The notes: generated by a model not told the origin, from the sequence alone. Shown: positions 35,441-45,055, counted from the first letter of the stretch. The stretch: 64,000 bases of DNA from Desulfovibrio ferrophilus (GCF_003966735.1 NZ_AP017378.1:2500905-2564904); one strand, 5' to 3'. Made by a program: numbers and translations.

Positions 35441-36364
35441 TTACAATTCGCCGTAGACCCGCTCAAGGATTTCGTCGCCACCGGCCTCGATCACCTTTCT
35501 GGCCAAGCCCAGACCGATCTCGAAGGCATCAGCCACCGGACCTTCAGCTTCCATGCGGATAGGGTTGGAACCATCGGTATCGGACAGGTAGCCCGTCAGG
35601 TGCACGGTCTGCCCGTCGTGCTCCGCATAGGCGGCAATGGGGACCTGACAGCCACCTTCCAGGCCAGTCAGAAAACCACGTTCAGCCTGAACCTGAATTT
35701 TGGAAGGTTCATGATTCAAAAAGGCCAGCATCTCTGCCATGGGACCATCAGCCTTGTATTCGATCCCCAGAGCGCCCTGGGCAACGGCAGGCAGAAATTC
35801 GGGCGGTGCCAACAGCGAGGACTTGGGCGCTTCGAGTTCCAAACGCTTCATGCCCGCAGTGGCCATGACGATGGCGTCGTATTCCCCTTCCACCAGCTTG
35901 CGCAGACGGGTGTCCACATTGCCTCGCAGGTCACGCACTTCCAGGTCTGGACGCAGCGCCTTGACCTGTGCGCCACGGCGCAGGCTGGAGGTTCCAACAG
36001 TGGCGCCCTGAGGCAATTCGGCCAAGCTGCCGTAATGGACGGACAGCAGCGAGTCGGTATTATCCTCACGTTCGGGGATAACACCCACAATAAGCCCTTC
36101 GGGTAATTCGGTGGGAACATCCTTCATGCTGTGCACGGCCAAATCGGCACGGCCATCCAGCAGGGCTTCCTCGATCTCTTTCACGAACAGGCCCTTGCCG
36201 CCGACCTTGGCCAGAGGAACATCAAGAATCTTGTCCCCGGTAGTCTTGATCTTGAGCAGATCGACTTCAAGGCCGTGATACTGACCTTCGAGCAGGGACT
36301 TGATGTGATTGGCCTGCCACAGAGCGAGTCTGCTGCCACGCGTGGCGATGGTGATCTTTTTCAT
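35441..36364 (-). CDS. hemC: Hydroxymethylbilane synthase (porphobilinogen deaminase)
   Basis: A 307-residue tetrapyrrole enzyme joining four porphobilinogen units. It shows [14 protein letters not shown], the catalytic Asp in [15 protein letters not shown], the arginine-rich [10 protein letters not shown], and the Cys that carries the dipyrromethane cofactor in [15 protein letters not shown]. Normal length. It stands alone rather than with other hem genes in this window. Confidence 0.97.
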   Translation of the reverse strand: MKKITIATRGSRLALWQANHIKSLLEGQYHGLEVDLLKIKTTGDKILDVPLAKVGGKGLFVKEIEEALLDGRADLAVHSMKDVPTELPEGLIVGVIPEREDNTDSLLSVHYGSLAELPQGATVGTSSLRRGAQVKALRPDLEVRDLRGNVDTRLRKLVEGEYDAIVMATAGMKRLELEAPKSSLLAPPEFLPAVAQGALGIEYKADGPMAEMLAFLNHEPSKIQVQAERGFLTGLEGGCQVPIAAYAEHDGQTVHLTGYLSDTDGSNPIRMEAEGPVADAFEIGLGLARKVIEAGGDEILERVYGEL

Positions 36365-36687
36365 TGAGTATTCCCGATAGCTTGATGGGGTATGCCGTCA
36401 AAGGGCAAACATCCATTATTTGTATTGTCTACTAGCCGGTCAGTGACACATCCCAAAAAATCGCCGGCCCTGCTGACCGCCCAGAGTGATTTGGGGGTAG
36501 GCCCAGAAGAATCAACCCACGGGTATCCAGAGGTTATTCCTCAAGTCTAACCACTAACATTCTGGCGAAATTGTTCAGAATGGTTCAAGAACGAGGTGCA
36601 AAAAAGGCATTGGGCCGAAGTGTATATGAAACACATGAGGATCAATGTCTTTCGCAGCACCAAGGTCATTGGATCATTCTGGACGAT
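36365..36687. other. Intergenic region with a structured 3' end
   Basis: Upstream of hemC and downstream of the FmdB-like gene (both minus strand). The right part (36573-36687) is copy B of the conserved 3' element. The rest should contain the hemC promoter; I see no gene in it. Confidence 0.5.
36573..36687 (-). terminator. Conserved structured 3' element, copy B (after FmdB-like gene)
   Basis: On the minus strand after the stop, CAGAATG/CATTCTG closes the element, with GGTGC/GCACC inside it. The terminator hairpin (36605-36648) has the ATCCTC and TTCGG internal-loop sequences, then TTTTTT and GCACC. Most diverged of the four main copies in the hairpin, but all parts are in the same order. 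Confidence 0.55.
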
Positions 36688-36930
36688 TTAGCCGCAGGAA
36701 GAGCAGTCGCCACCGGAACACCCGGCACAACCACCGCCGCCACCAGCAGACGCCGCCGGGGCGGTACCCAGATCAGCGGCAGGGCCACCGGCCTTGTGCC
36801 GACAGCAGGACATCAATTTCCCGGTCTTGTCGGAGCCGCAAGCCGGACACTTCACGATACCAGGGGTACCGAAGACGATTTCCTCGAATTCGTTGCCGCA
36901 CTTGTCACATTTGTATTCAAAAATAGGCAT
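36688..36930 (-). CDS. FmdB-family zinc ribbon protein
   Basis: An 80-residue protein starting MPIFEYKCDKCGNEFEE with the second pair KCPACGSD, a zinc ribbon typical of the FmdB regulatory-like family. A Gly/Ala-rich tail ends in a second Cys-rich patch (CAGCSGGDCSSCG) that could bind another metal. GGAGG precedes ATG 36930. It follows gmhA by 16 bases and is probably cotranscribed. Function unknown; FmdB was first seen beside amidase genes. Confidence 0.88.
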   Translation of the reverse strand: MPIFEYKCDKCGNEFEEIVFGTPGIVKCPACGSDKTGKLMSCCRHKAGGPAADLGTAPAASAGGGGGCAGCSGGDCSSCG

Positions 36931-36946
36931 CAATTCCTCCGTGAGA

Positions 36947-37564
36947 CTATTCGCCCTCAAGATAGGGCTGCAGTTCGGTCACGGCTTCAAAGAGGTAATA
37001 GTCCACCAGGCGACACAACATGTGCCCGATGGTGATCTGGACCTCCTGGATCAGCGGGGTCTGCTTGCTGGGGACCATGAGCAGATGGTCACAGAACGGG
37101 GCCATCTCGCCACCGCCCTGGCCCACCATACCAACGGTGGTCACCCCACGCTCGCGTCCGGCACGCAGGGCATGCACCAGATTCGGGCTGTTGCCCGAGG
37201 TGGAAATCGCCACCAGCACATCACCCCGGTTGCCCAGGGCCAGAACCTGTTTCTCAAAAATCTGATCGAAGCTGTAATCGTTGCCAATAGCGGTAATAAT
37301 GGAAGTATCCGTGGTCAAGGCCACAGCGGGTAACGGAGGCCGTTCCAGCAGGAAACGATTCACGAATTCCGCGGCCAGATGCTGGGCATCCGCTGCTGAA
37401 CCACCGTTGCCTGCAAACAGCATCTTCCCGCCACGAGCCAGAGCCACAGCCATAATGCGTGCCACATCCACGACCTTGTCGGTCGACTCCCGAAAATACT
37501 TTTCCCGGAGTTCGCACCCGGCAGCCGAATGCTCTAATACAATCCTGCGTGTTTCATCGGACAT
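36947..37564 (-). CDS. gmhA: Phosphoheptose isomerase
   Basis: A 205-residue SIS-domain enzyme converting sedoheptulose 7-phosphate to D-glycero-D-manno-heptose 7-phosphate for LPS core. It carries FAGNGGSAADAQHLAAEFVNRF (split motif GNGGS...AAEF), the phosphate-binding STSGNSPN and the Gln/His region near the end (IQEVQITIGHMLC). AAGGAG precedes ATG 37564; an upstream in-frame extension of 16 codons lacks a site. Shows that the cell makes heptose-containing LPS. Confidence 0.95.
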   Translation of the reverse strand: MSDETRRIVLEHSAAGCELREKYFRESTDKVVDVARIMAVALARGGKMLFAGNGGSAADAQHLAAEFVNRFLLERPPLPAVALTTDTSIITAIGNDYSFDQIFEKQVLALGNRGDVLVAISTSGNSPNLVHALRAGRERGVTTVGMVGQGGGEMAPFCDHLLMVPSKQTPLIQEVQITIGHMLCRLVDYYLFEAVTELQPYLEGE

Positions 37565-37931
37565 GCATTGCTCCTTCCTGAAAATCACAAACCTTTTCAG
37601 GCCTGCTGTCAACGGACCTCAGCTACCCCAATTCCCGCCTGCTGACAACTCCGCACGCCGCTCCTACAGCGCCCATTCGCTGCGCATTTCACAAAAGTGG
37701 AACCTCTTTTTTGCACAAACACAACAAATCCTATTAACAAAATTGTATACACCCAACTTCCCGGAATTGTAACACTTTCATATATAACCTTCGCTTTTGT
37801 CACTGTTTGAGCGTACAACCTACCGTATTTTTTGCAAAAACGAATAATTCGACGGCTTTCCATTTTATATATTTTCAGTTACTTCGGCAGGACGTCAGTT
37901 GCGAACATTTCACTTTTGAGGAGGTACAGTT
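37565..37931. other. Divergent promoter region gmhA/livK
   Basis: A 367-base, partly AT-rich gap between divergent genes. A strong ribosome site (GAGGAGG) precedes livK. AT-rich stretches near 37745-37790 and 37860-37880 are likely promoters, but no pair matches consensus well enough to call. No small gene seen. Confidence 0.5.
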
Positions 37932-39089
37932 ATGAAACGCGTTGTTGCAATGGCATTGGCCGCTGTCTTTATGATGGCCAGCGTTGCTTTGGCTGCCGAC
38001 AGCATCAAACTCGGCTTTAACATCCCGCTGACCGGTGACATTCCGGATGTGGGACAGTCTTCCAAGAACGCCGCAGAAATGCTGAAGGAAGAAATCAACG
38101 GTGCCGGCGGCCTGATGGTCGGTGGTAAGAAGGTCATGGTCGAGTTCGTCTACGAAGACAACGAATCCAAGGCTGAATCCGCCGTTAAGGCAGCTACCAA
38201 GCTGATCACCGAAGACGAAGTGCTCGCCATTGTCGGGCCCCAGTCCTCCAAGCAGGCCGTACCCGCTGGCGAAATCGCCAACAACTACGCCACTCCCATG
38301 GTGAGCCCCTGGTCCACCAACCCCAACACCACCATGGACCGTCCCTACGTGTTCCGCGGCTGTTTCCTGGATCCCTTCCAGGGTCCGGTTGTTGCCAAGT
38401 TCGCCACCGAGGAACTGGGCGCCAAGAAGGCTGCCGTCCTGTACGACATCGCCTCTGACTACCCCAAGGGTCTGGCTGAATTCTTCAAGGCCGCTTTCGA
38501 GGAAATCCACGGTCCCGGCTCTGTTGTTGCTTTCGAGACCTTCACCACCAAGGACGTGGAATTCGGCGCGCAGATGACCAACATCGTCATGTCCGGCGCT
38601 GATGTCATCTTCGTTCCCCAGTACTACAACGAGATCCCCCTGATCGTGAACGCCGCCCGTGAAATGGGTTGGAACAAGCCCATTCTGGGCTCCGATTCCT
38701 GGGGTTCCGGCGATCTGATGGGTCTGTGTGGCGATGCCTGTAAGGGCTACTACTTCTCCACCCACTACGCCGCTGCCGGCGCCAAGGGTGACACCAAGGC
38801 ATTCATCGACGCTTACAAGGCCAAGTACGGCAAGACTCCTGACGACGTGGCTGCCCTGACCTGGGACTCCACTCGCCTGATGCTGCAGGCCATCCAGGAC
38901 GCCAAGCTTACCGGCTTCCTGAAGGCTGACCGCGCCGAAGTCATGAAGGCCCTTGGTAAGGTCAAGGAATTCCCCGGTATCACCGGTGGCATGACCTTCA
39001 CCCCCGAAGGTGACCCCATCAAGTGCGCTGTGGTGGTTCAGATCGACGATGCTGGCCAGTTCAGCTTCCACAAGTCTGTCTGCCCGTAG
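37932..39089 (+). CDS. livK: Branched-chain amino acid ABC transporter, periplasmic binding protein
   Basis: A 385-residue type I periplasmic binding protein. The signal peptide (MKRVVAMALAAVFMMASVALA, cut before ADS) is followed by IKLGFNIPLTGDIPDVGQSS, VGPQSSKQAVPAGEIAN and the two-lobed Leu/Ile/Val-binding fold. First gene of livKHMGF, with a strong GAGGAGG site. A stable hairpin after it probably raises its transcript over the membrane genes. Ligand could also be an amide or another amino acid. Confidence 0.93.
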   Translation: MKRVVAMALAAVFMMASVALAADSIKLGFNIPLTGDIPDVGQSSKNAAEMLKEEINGAGGLMVGGKKVMVEFVYEDNESKAESAVKAATKLITEDEVLAIVGPQSSKQAVPAGEIANNYATPMVSPWSTNPNTTMDRPYVFRGCFLDPFQGPVVAKFATEELGAKKAAVLYDIASDYPKGLAEFFKAAFEEIHGPGSVVAFETFTTKDVEFGAQMTNIVMSGADVIFVPQYYNEIPLIVNAAREMGWNKPILGSDSWGSGDLMGLCGDACKGYYFSTHYAAAGAKGDTKAFIDAYKAKYGKTPDDVAALTWDSTRLMLQAIQDAKLTGFLKADRAEVMKALGKVKEFPGITGGMTFTPEGDPIKCAVVVQIDDAGQFSFHKSVCP

Positions 39090-39104
39090 AATACGACTCA
39101 CACA

Positions 39105-39132
39105 ATGGCGGCCCGCAAACGCGGGCCGCCAT
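39105..39132 (+). terminator. Intra-operon hairpin between livK and livH
   Basis: ATGGCGGCCCGC pairs perfectly with GCGGGCCGCCAT around AAAC. Only GTTTG follows, so it is likely a partial terminator or 3' stabiliser giving excess binding protein. Confidence 0.7.
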
Positions 39133-39227
39133 GTTTGATATCGCCGTCGTGTCGGGTCAGGACAACCCGCCGACAATCCAAGGCCGGGGCACAAGCGCCT
39201 CCGGCCTGTCCTCTGGGAGCCATTTGC

Positions 39228-40193
39228 ATGACTATCACGTTCCTTCTCCAAAACCTGGTCAATGCCCTGCAGTGGGGGAGCTTCTACGCCCTCATCGCCT
39301 TGGGCTACTCCATGGTCTACAGCATCCTGATGCTGTTCAACTTCGCTCACGGCGACATTTTCATGGTCGGAGCCTACATCGGCCTGGGAGTGGCCATGTC
39401 ACTCCTGGCACTGGTCGGGACTGGCGCTACGGCCATCCTGCCCGGCTGGGTCATCCTCACCCTGACCATCCTGATCTCGATGTTCCTCACCTCATTCGTG
39501 GGTGTCTTTGTCGAGCGGGTTGGCTATCGCCCCTTGCGTAATGCACCGCGCGCCTCGGCAGCCATTACCGGTCTGATGATCGGTATCATCCTGGAGACGG
39601 GCAACCTGATCTTCCTGGGTGCCGAACGACTCAAATTTCCGCAGCTCATCCAGTCAGAGACCTATAATCTGGGTGGAGTCTTCGTGACCAACAAGAAGAT
39701 CATGATTGTATTGATCTCCCTCGGTCTGATGCTTGCGCTGCACCAATTCGTCATGCGGACCAAATGGGGCATGGCCATGCGGGCCATGGCCTATGACTTC
39801 GCCGTCGTGCCCCTTGTGGGCGTGCCGCTGAACACCATTGCCGCCATGACGTTCGGCATCGGCTCCGCCCTTGCCGCCGCAGCAGGCATCCTGTTCAGCC
39901 TGGCCTACCCCGTACTGGACCCCTACATGGGAGTCACCTTCGGTTGGAAGGCCTTTGTGGCCGCCATTCTCGGAGGCCGCGGGTCCATCATGGGCGCCTG
40001 TATCGCAGGGTTCATGCTCGGGTTCATCGAAATCATGGTCGTGCCGTTGATCATGGTCATCAACAAGGTGTTCGCCATGAACATCGGTTCGAACCTGCGT
40101 GACCTGATTGCCTACTCCATCATTTTGATCATTCTCGTCTACCGGCCCCATGGTCTGTTCGGTGAGTCTTATAGCGCCAAACTGCGCCTGTAA
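39228..40193 (+). CDS. livH: Branched-chain amino acid ABC transporter permease LivH
   Basis: A 321-residue inner-membrane permease: NLVNALQWGSFYALIALGYSMVYSILMLFNFAHGD, RMLRNAP-like APRASAAITGLMIG, and the ABC contact loop followed by GGRGSIMGACIAGFMLGFIE. Start ATG 39228 has GGGAG 9 bases upstream; the frame extends back through the livK hairpin without a site. Pairs with LivM to form the channel. Confidence 0.93.
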   Translation: MTITFLLQNLVNALQWGSFYALIALGYSMVYSILMLFNFAHGDIFMVGAYIGLGVAMSLLALVGTGATAILPGWVILTLTILISMFLTSFVGVFVERVGYRPLRNAPRASAAITGLMIGIILETGNLIFLGAERLKFPQLIQSETYNLGGVFVTNKKIMIVLISLGLMLALHQFVMRTKWGMAMRAMAYDFAVVPLVGVPLNTIAAMTFGIGSALAAAAGILFSLAYPVLDPYMGVTFGWKAFVAAILGGRGSIMGACIAGFMLGFIEIMVVPLIMVINKVFAMNIGSNLRDLIAYSIILIILVYRPHGLFGESYSAKLRL

Positions 40194-40234
40194 TCGTTTC
40201 ACCCCACAAGCCTCGACCCGAAAAGGTAATGATA

Positions 40235-41569
40235 ATGGAAGACAATACAATCACCAGCCAGAAAAAAGGGCCCATCCGGCGCTTCTTCACTGGCGTCCCC
40301 ATGTTGGCCTGGCTCCTGGGCGGACTGATCTGCGTTCTGTTGGAACGCAGCTTCGGCCTCGGGCTTGCCAACGCCATGGGGCTGCATAAAATTCCCGTGC
40401 TATTCGGCATCAACACCACGTTCAAGGTCATCGCGAGCATCATCGAATCCATGCGCGGTGGCGACGCCTTCATGGCAAGAGAACTGCTGAACATTCCCAG
40501 CGCATTCATCTACGTACTGTGCATCTTCGCCATCCCCATGGCCCTGTTCTTCAAGGTCGCGGGTAGCGCCTGCAACGGCATCTCACGTGCGATGTCCCAC
40601 ATGCCACTCATCGTCACCGCCGCCGTGCATCTGGCGATCATGTTCGCGGTGTTCCATTTCTGGGCGAGCATGAGTGACTATCGACTGATCACCTTGAAGC
40701 TGATGCTCATCGCCATCCTGTTCACCCTCTCCCTGAACATCATCAACGGCTACATGGGCGAATTCTCGTGCTCGCATCCGGGCTTCATGGCCCTGGGCGC
40801 TTACGGAGCCTCGCTCTTTTCCGTGGGTCTGTTCGTGGATGACAAGGTCCTGGGCAGCCCGGTCTTCGAGTGGGCTCAGGCCTACCTGACCTTCCCCCTG
40901 GCGCTGATCTTCGGTGGACTGATGGCTTCCCTCTGGGCACTCATCATCGCCATCCCGTCGTTCAAGACACGTGGCGACTATCTGGCCATCATCTCGTTGG
41001 CATTCCTGTTCATCGTCAAGAGCTTCTTTGAAAACGTCCAGGCTCTGGGCGGCCCACGCGGCCTTTCCAGCCAGCCGGACTGGGCAACACTGCCCGTGGT
41101 TTTCCTGGTCGTTGTTGCCGGTGTCTGGATCATCAACAACTTCGTGACATCGACCATGGGCAAGGCGCTGAACGCCGTGCGTGACGACGAGTCCGCCGCC
41201 GAGGCCATGACCGTGAACACCCGCACGACCAAGATGTCCGCCTTCCTGTTCGGAGCATTCTGGGCCGGTGTGGCGGGCGGGCTGTTCGCTCACGTGCTGC
41301 GCTACGTGAACCCCGCCATGTTCGGTGTGCAGAAACTGGCCGAGGTCCTGGCCATGGTCTACTTTGGCGGCCTGAACTCCGTGACCGGCTCCATCATCGG
41401 CGCCGTGAGCATCAGCGTGCTTGGCGAGGCTCTGCGACCGCTGGGTATCTTCAAGTGGATCTGCATTCCGCTCTTGCTCATCCTGGTCATGATCTACCGG
41501 CCTACCGGACTGTTTGCCTTCAGGGATTTCAATATCCGCAGCATGTTCGGCCCCAGGGAGGAGAAGTAG
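40235..41569 (+). CDS. livM: Branched-chain amino acid ABC transporter permease LivM
   Basis: A 444-residue permease, longer than LivH because of an N-terminal extension with two or three extra membrane segments (about 20-140). The core starts at LKLMLIAILFTLSLNIINGYMGEFSCSHPGFMALGAYGA, with the ATPase-contact loop SAAEAMTVNTRTTKMSAF and GGLNSVTGSIIGA. AAAAGG is 8 bases before ATG 40235. Between livH and livG in the operon. Confidence 0.93.
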   Translation: MEDNTITSQKKGPIRRFFTGVPMLAWLLGGLICVLLERSFGLGLANAMGLHKIPVLFGINTTFKVIASIIESMRGGDAFMARELLNIPSAFIYVLCIFAIPMALFFKVAGSACNGISRAMSHMPLIVTAAVHLAIMFAVFHFWASMSDYRLITLKLMLIAILFTLSLNIINGYMGEFSCSHPGFMALGAYGASLFSVGLFVDDKVLGSPVFEWAQAYLTFPLALIFGGLMASLWALIIAIPSFKTRGDYLAIISLAFLFIVKSFFENVQALGGPRGLSSQPDWATLPVVFLVVVAGVWIINNFVTSTMGKALNAVRDDESAAEAMTVNTRTTKMSAFLFGAFWAGVAGGLFAHVLRYVNPAMFGVQKLAEVLAMVYFGGLNSVTGSIIGAVSISVLGEALRPLGIFKWICIPLLLILVMIYRPTGLFAFRDFNIRSMFGPREEK

Positions 41570-41570
41570 C

Positions 41571-42338
41571 ATGGCACTTCTTGAAGTTAAAAACATGGGA
41601 CACAACTTCGGTGGCCTGCGCGCCGTCAATGAATACAATCTGACCCTGGAACCGGGACAGATCACCGGCCTTATCGGCCCCAACGGGGCGGGCAAGACCA
41701 CTATCTTCAACCTGATCACCGGCATCTATACGCCCACTGATGGTGACGTGTTCTTCGAGGGCAAATCCATCCGAGGCAAACGCACCAGCGAAATCGCAGG
41801 CCTGGGCTTGGCGCGCACCTTCCAGGAAATGCGCCTGTGGCGGCACATGACCGTGCTTGAGCACGTCAAGATGGCCCGCTACTCCAAGCTGACCTATGGT
41901 ATGATTGGGGCACTGTTCGACACGCCCAAGCGTAACCGCGAAGAAGCCGCAGCCACCGAAATGGCTATGGAATACCTCAAGATCTTCCGTGTGGACCAAT
42001 ATGCGGACGACCTTGTCGGAAACCTGCCCTACGGCGCACAGCGCCGGGTGGAAATGGCCCGCGCCATGGTCACTGAACCCAAGGTCCTGTTCCTGGACGA
42101 ACCCACCGTGGGCATGACCCCGGAGGAACTCCAGGGCATCATCGATGTGGTCAAACTGGTGCACGAACGCTTCAATCTGGCCATCTTCCTGATCGAACAC
42201 CGGCTCAAGTTCGTGCGCGACCTGTGTACACACGTTCAGGCGCTGGTCTTTGGTGAGTTACTGGTCGAGGGTGACCCGGACGTGGTTCAGAACCATCCCA
42301 AGGTCATCGAGGCTTATCTGGGCGGGGAGGAAGACTAA
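41571..42338 (+). CDS. livG: Branched-chain amino acid ABC transporter ATP-binding protein LivG
   Basis: A 255-residue ATPase: Walker A GPNGAGKTTIF, a LivG-type insertion (RNREEAAATEMAMEYLKIF), signature NLPYGAQRRVEMARAM, Walker B VLFLDEPTVGM and switch His in LIEHRLKFV. It begins one base after the livM stop and ends with a 1-base overlap (TAATG) with livF. Confidence 0.95.
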   Translation: MALLEVKNMGHNFGGLRAVNEYNLTLEPGQITGLIGPNGAGKTTIFNLITGIYTPTDGDVFFEGKSIRGKRTSEIAGLGLARTFQEMRLWRHMTVLEHVKMARYSKLTYGMIGALFDTPKRNREEAAATEMAMEYLKIFRVDQYADDLVGNLPYGAQRRVEMARAMVTEPKVLFLDEPTVGMTPEELQGIIDVVKLVHERFNLAIFLIEHRLKFVRDLCTHVQALVFGELLVEGDPDVVQNHPKVIEAYLGGEED

Positions 42339-43045
42339 TGCTGAAGGTTGAGAATCTCCACGTCTCCTATGACAATATCCGTGCTCTGCAAGGCATTGAT
42401 TTCCATATTGAACAAGGTGAGATCGTAACCATCATCGGTGCCAATGGGGCGGGCAAGACCACGACTCTGCGCGCCATCTCACAGGTCGCCAACATCACCC
42501 AGGGCACCATGACCTTCAAGGGCAAGGATTTGAGGTCCTACCCACCTGAAAAGGTCGTCTCGGAGCTTGGCATCTCGCACGTGCCCGAAGGCCGCCGCTT
42601 GTTCGGCAACCTGACCGTGCACGAGAACCTGAAGCTCGGCGCCTTTGCCCGCAAGGACACCGATCAGGTCAAGCGCGACATCGACCGCGTGTTCGAGATC
42701 TTCCCGCGGCTGTTGGAACGCAAGGACCAGAAAGCCGGGACCATGTCCGGCGGCGAGCAGCAGATGCTGGCCGTGGGCCGTGCCTTCATCTGCGGGCGCG
42801 AGCTGATGATCCTGGACGAGCCGTCCATGGGCCTGTCACCACTGCTCATGAAGCGCGTGTTCGCCGCCCTGCGCGAGATCAACAATCAGGGCACCACGAT
42901 CCTGCTTGTGGAACAGAATGCTCGCATGGCGCTGAAGTTCGCCCAGCGGGCCTACCTGCTGGAACACGGACACGTGCTCAAGGAAGGCCCCACCGAAGAG
43001 TTCATGAATGATCCTGAGGTTCAGAAATCCTACCTCGGCGGCTAG
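42338..43045 (+). CDS. livF: Branched-chain amino acid ABC transporter ATP-binding protein LivF
   Basis: A 235-residue ATPase: Walker A GANGAGKTTTLR, Q loop region, signature MSGGEQQMLAVGRAF, Walker B LMILDEPSMGL and C-terminal YLEHGHVLKEGPTEE. It overlaps livG by one base and ends the operon. Its stop codon is directly followed by conserved 3' element C, which contains the operon terminator. Confidence 0.95.
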   Translation: MLKVENLHVSYDNIRALQGIDFHIEQGEIVTIIGANGAGKTTTLRAISQVANITQGTMTFKGKDLRSYPPEKVVSELGISHVPEGRRLFGNLTVHENLKLGAFARKDTDQVKRDIDRVFEIFPRLLERKDQKAGTMSGGEQQMLAVGRAFICGRELMILDEPSMGLSPLLMKRVFAALREINNQGTTILLVEQNARMALKFAQRAYLLEHGHVLKEGPTEEFMNDPEVQKSYLGG

Positions 43046-43175
43046 GCAAGCGGCTGAAAAGCGCGCGTCTGCTACGTTGCAATTAAAAACCGCCGAACCC
43101 TCACGTACCTCTCGTACGCATCGGGCTCGGCGGTTTTTTTGCGCCTTGCATCCGCACACTTTTTTAGCCGCTTGC
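43046..43175 (+). terminator. Conserved structured 3' element, copy C (after livF)
   Basis: A perfect 10-bp closing stem, GCAAGCGGCT (43046-43055) with AGCCGCTTGC (43166-43175), starts on the base after the livF stop. Inside is a terminator hairpin (CCGCCG/CGGCGG, 43091-43133). It has the AACCCTCACGTA and TACGCATCGGGCT core, then seven T and GCGCCTTGCATCCGC. The lower linker GGCTGAAAAG is shared with copy A. Confidence 0.75.
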
Positions 43176-43397
43176 GTGGAATGGAGGATTACTCCTTCTC
43201 GCAAAACCCTACAAAATGACAAGCCATCGGCACTCACCGATGCATGTGTAGTCGTTGTATAGCTAGTTTTTCAACAACATCTCTCCTTTTTTCAATACCC
43301 AACCTTAGACAGTACAATTATAAACTGATATCTAAAACCAAATGATTAATCATAAGGCTGTGCATCTGGATCACTATAAAAATGCGAGGATTAATAC
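43176..43397. other. AT-rich leader of the AvcD-type gene; possible AvcI-like RNA
   Basis: Base composition drops sharply here. I see a CATCGG/CCGATG hairpin (43225-43242), a perfect 12-bp palindrome ATGATTAATCAT (43342-43353) and a candidate promoter TTTTCA-N18-TACAAT ending near 43315. In Vibrio the AvcD antitoxin RNA AvcI is encoded just upstream of avcD, so this is the place for one. No structure proves it. Confidence 0.3.
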
Positions 43398-44957
43398 ATG
43401 AAGGCTGCCAAAATCGTAAAAGCTGTCTCTAATAAAAAATCCTTAACCAGTGATGCAGAACGCATTCGAAAAAGACAATCGCAAGAAATCGTTATTGCCT
43501 TATGTGGCTTTGCTGGTTGCGGAATTTCAACTGTCACTGAAAAATTATCGAAGCACTTTGAAAATTATAATTACAATGTCCTACCAATTAAAATCACCGA
43601 CATAATCAAAAACCTTTCTGAAATTGAAATAGCATCTTCAGATGCAGGCAGTAGCATTAAGGAACTACAAGAAGCTGGATTAAATATTAGAACAAAATTT
43701 GGCCCAGAGGCCTTAGCCAGAGAAGCTATTGTCAAAATTCGAACAGAAAGAGAAAAATTACGAGCTGAAATTTTTTCAGACCACATCGAAGCCGATAAAT
43801 CTCAACCAGTTATCCCGGGCAATGAAAAAGACCATGAAATACGCACGGTAAGCATTATTGATAATATTAAGCACAAATCAGAACTTGAACTTCTTCGGGC
43901 CACATATGGGGATAGGTTTTTCCTCATTGGTGTCCTGTGCCCTGAAGAAGAAAGACGAAATAGGCTCTCAATCAATAAGCGCATCTCCGACAATGTTGTT
44001 TCAGAAATAATAAACAGAGATCGCAAAGATGCAGATAAATTGGGCGTTCAAGTTTCAAAGGTTTTATGTAAATCTGATTTTTTCATTGAAAACAGCAGCG
44101 ACCATATTTCAAATATAGACCCAAAACTCACTCGTTTCATTGAACTTCTTCTCGGAATTAATGCACATTCACCAACCAAAGCTGAATTTGCGATGTGTTG
44201 CGCCCAAGCATCATCTTGTCGTTCAGCATGTATCTCTAAACAAGTAGGAGCAGCAATCGTCACAGAAGATGGTGACATCATTTCTGTCGGAAGAAATGAC
44301 GTTCCTAAATTTGGTGGGGGGCTATACACGCATGACGATGGAGTCAATGACAACCGATGTGCATTTAGATTCAACAGAAAATGCAAAAACTCTTCTATAA
44401 AAGAAGACATTAAGAATGATGCAGAATCAATAATATCTAAAATTTTGCCAGATCAAGACGCTGAAACAATATCAGAAATCATTTCGAAATTGACTCAAAT
44501 CGAAGGATTAACAGAATATTCACGAGCAATACATGCTGAAATGGACGCCATAACGACAGCCGCACGCAATGGTGGTAATGGGATAAAAAACTCTACTCTC
44601 TACTGCACAACATTTCCCTGTCACAACTGCGCGAGGCACATAGTTTCATCCGGAATCAAACAGGTTTACTACATTGAACCATACGACAAGAGTCTTGCGA
44701 TCCATATCCACGACGATTCAATCAGAGTAGACAAGCCGGAAGGCGATGGCACAAATCACCTTAGAATCAATCAATTCGAAGGAATCGCACCTCGAGTTTA
44801 CCTCAGACTCTTTGAGGCTGGAGAACGTAAGCGTAACGGGTGCTATTTAGAACTCGACCCGTTAACAGCCAAACCTAAAATAATAAGCCAAATTGACACC
44901 ACAGAGGACAATGAAAATGGAATCCTTCAGACGGTAGATGAGGTTCATAGGAGATAA
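43398..44957 (+). CDS. avcD: AvcD-type anti-phage deoxycytidylate/dCTP deaminase
   Basis: A 519-residue two-domain protein. The N-terminal P-loop kinase-like domain (30-250) has GFAGCGIST (37-45), where Ile43 replaces the Walker Lys; I recall that the Vibrio protein also lacks it. The C-terminal deaminase has the zinc His and catalytic Glu in IHAEMDA (H379, E381) and the other ligands in PCHNC (C408, C411). Length and order match AvcD, which depletes dC nucleotides during phage infection. Strong AT bias unlike all neighbours indicates transfer. Alternative: a deoxycytidylate deaminase of metabolism, but these lack the P-loop half. Confidence 0.82.
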   Translation: MKAAKIVKAVSNKKSLTSDAERIRKRQSQEIVIALCGFAGCGISTVTEKLSKHFENYNYNVLPIKITDIIKNLSEIEIASSDAGSSIKELQEAGLNIRTKFGPEALAREAIVKIRTEREKLRAEIFSDHIEADKSQPVIPGNEKDHEIRTVSIIDNIKHKSELELLRATYGDRFFLIGVLCPEEERRNRLSINKRISDNVVSEIINRDRKDADKLGVQVSKVLCKSDFFIENSSDHISNIDPKLTRFIELLLGINAHSPTKAEFAMCCAQASSCRSACISKQVGAAIVTEDGDIISVGRNDVPKFGGGLYTHDDGVNDNRCAFRFNRKCKNSSIKEDIKNDAESIISKILPDQDAETISEIISKLTQIEGLTEYSRAIHAEMDAITTAARNGGNGIKNSTLYCTTFPCHNCARHIVSSGIKQVYYIEPYDKSLAIHIHDDSIRVDKPEGDGTNHLRINQFEGIAPRVYLRLFEAGERKRNGCYLELDPLTAKPKIISQIDTTEDNENGILQTVDEVHRR

Positions 44958-45025
44958 TATTTGCCTGCAACCCAGAACCTCGATAACACACTCCCGAGCT
45001 TGACTCGCTTTGGCAAATTTATTTG

Positions 45026-45055
45026 TTGAAAAAATCACAATCATGTGCATAAGAT
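45026..45055 (+). promoter_or_regulatory. Sigma-70 promoter for the small AT-rich gene
   Basis: TTGAAA-N18-TAAGAT, with a start of transcription expected near 45062, about 30 bases before the ATG at 45091. Confidence 0.55.

Noticed and set aside
37565-37931. Riboswitch or T-box ahead of livK
   Set aside because: No conserved T-box sequence or known aptamer motif could be recognised; only AT-rich promoter-like sequence.
37875-39350. A 491-codon antisense frame over livK
   Set aside because: Same antisense artefact. livK has a signal peptide, ribosome site and family motifs.
40583-41725. A 380-codon antisense frame over livM
   Set aside because: No start signal and composition typical of a codon-bias shadow of livM.
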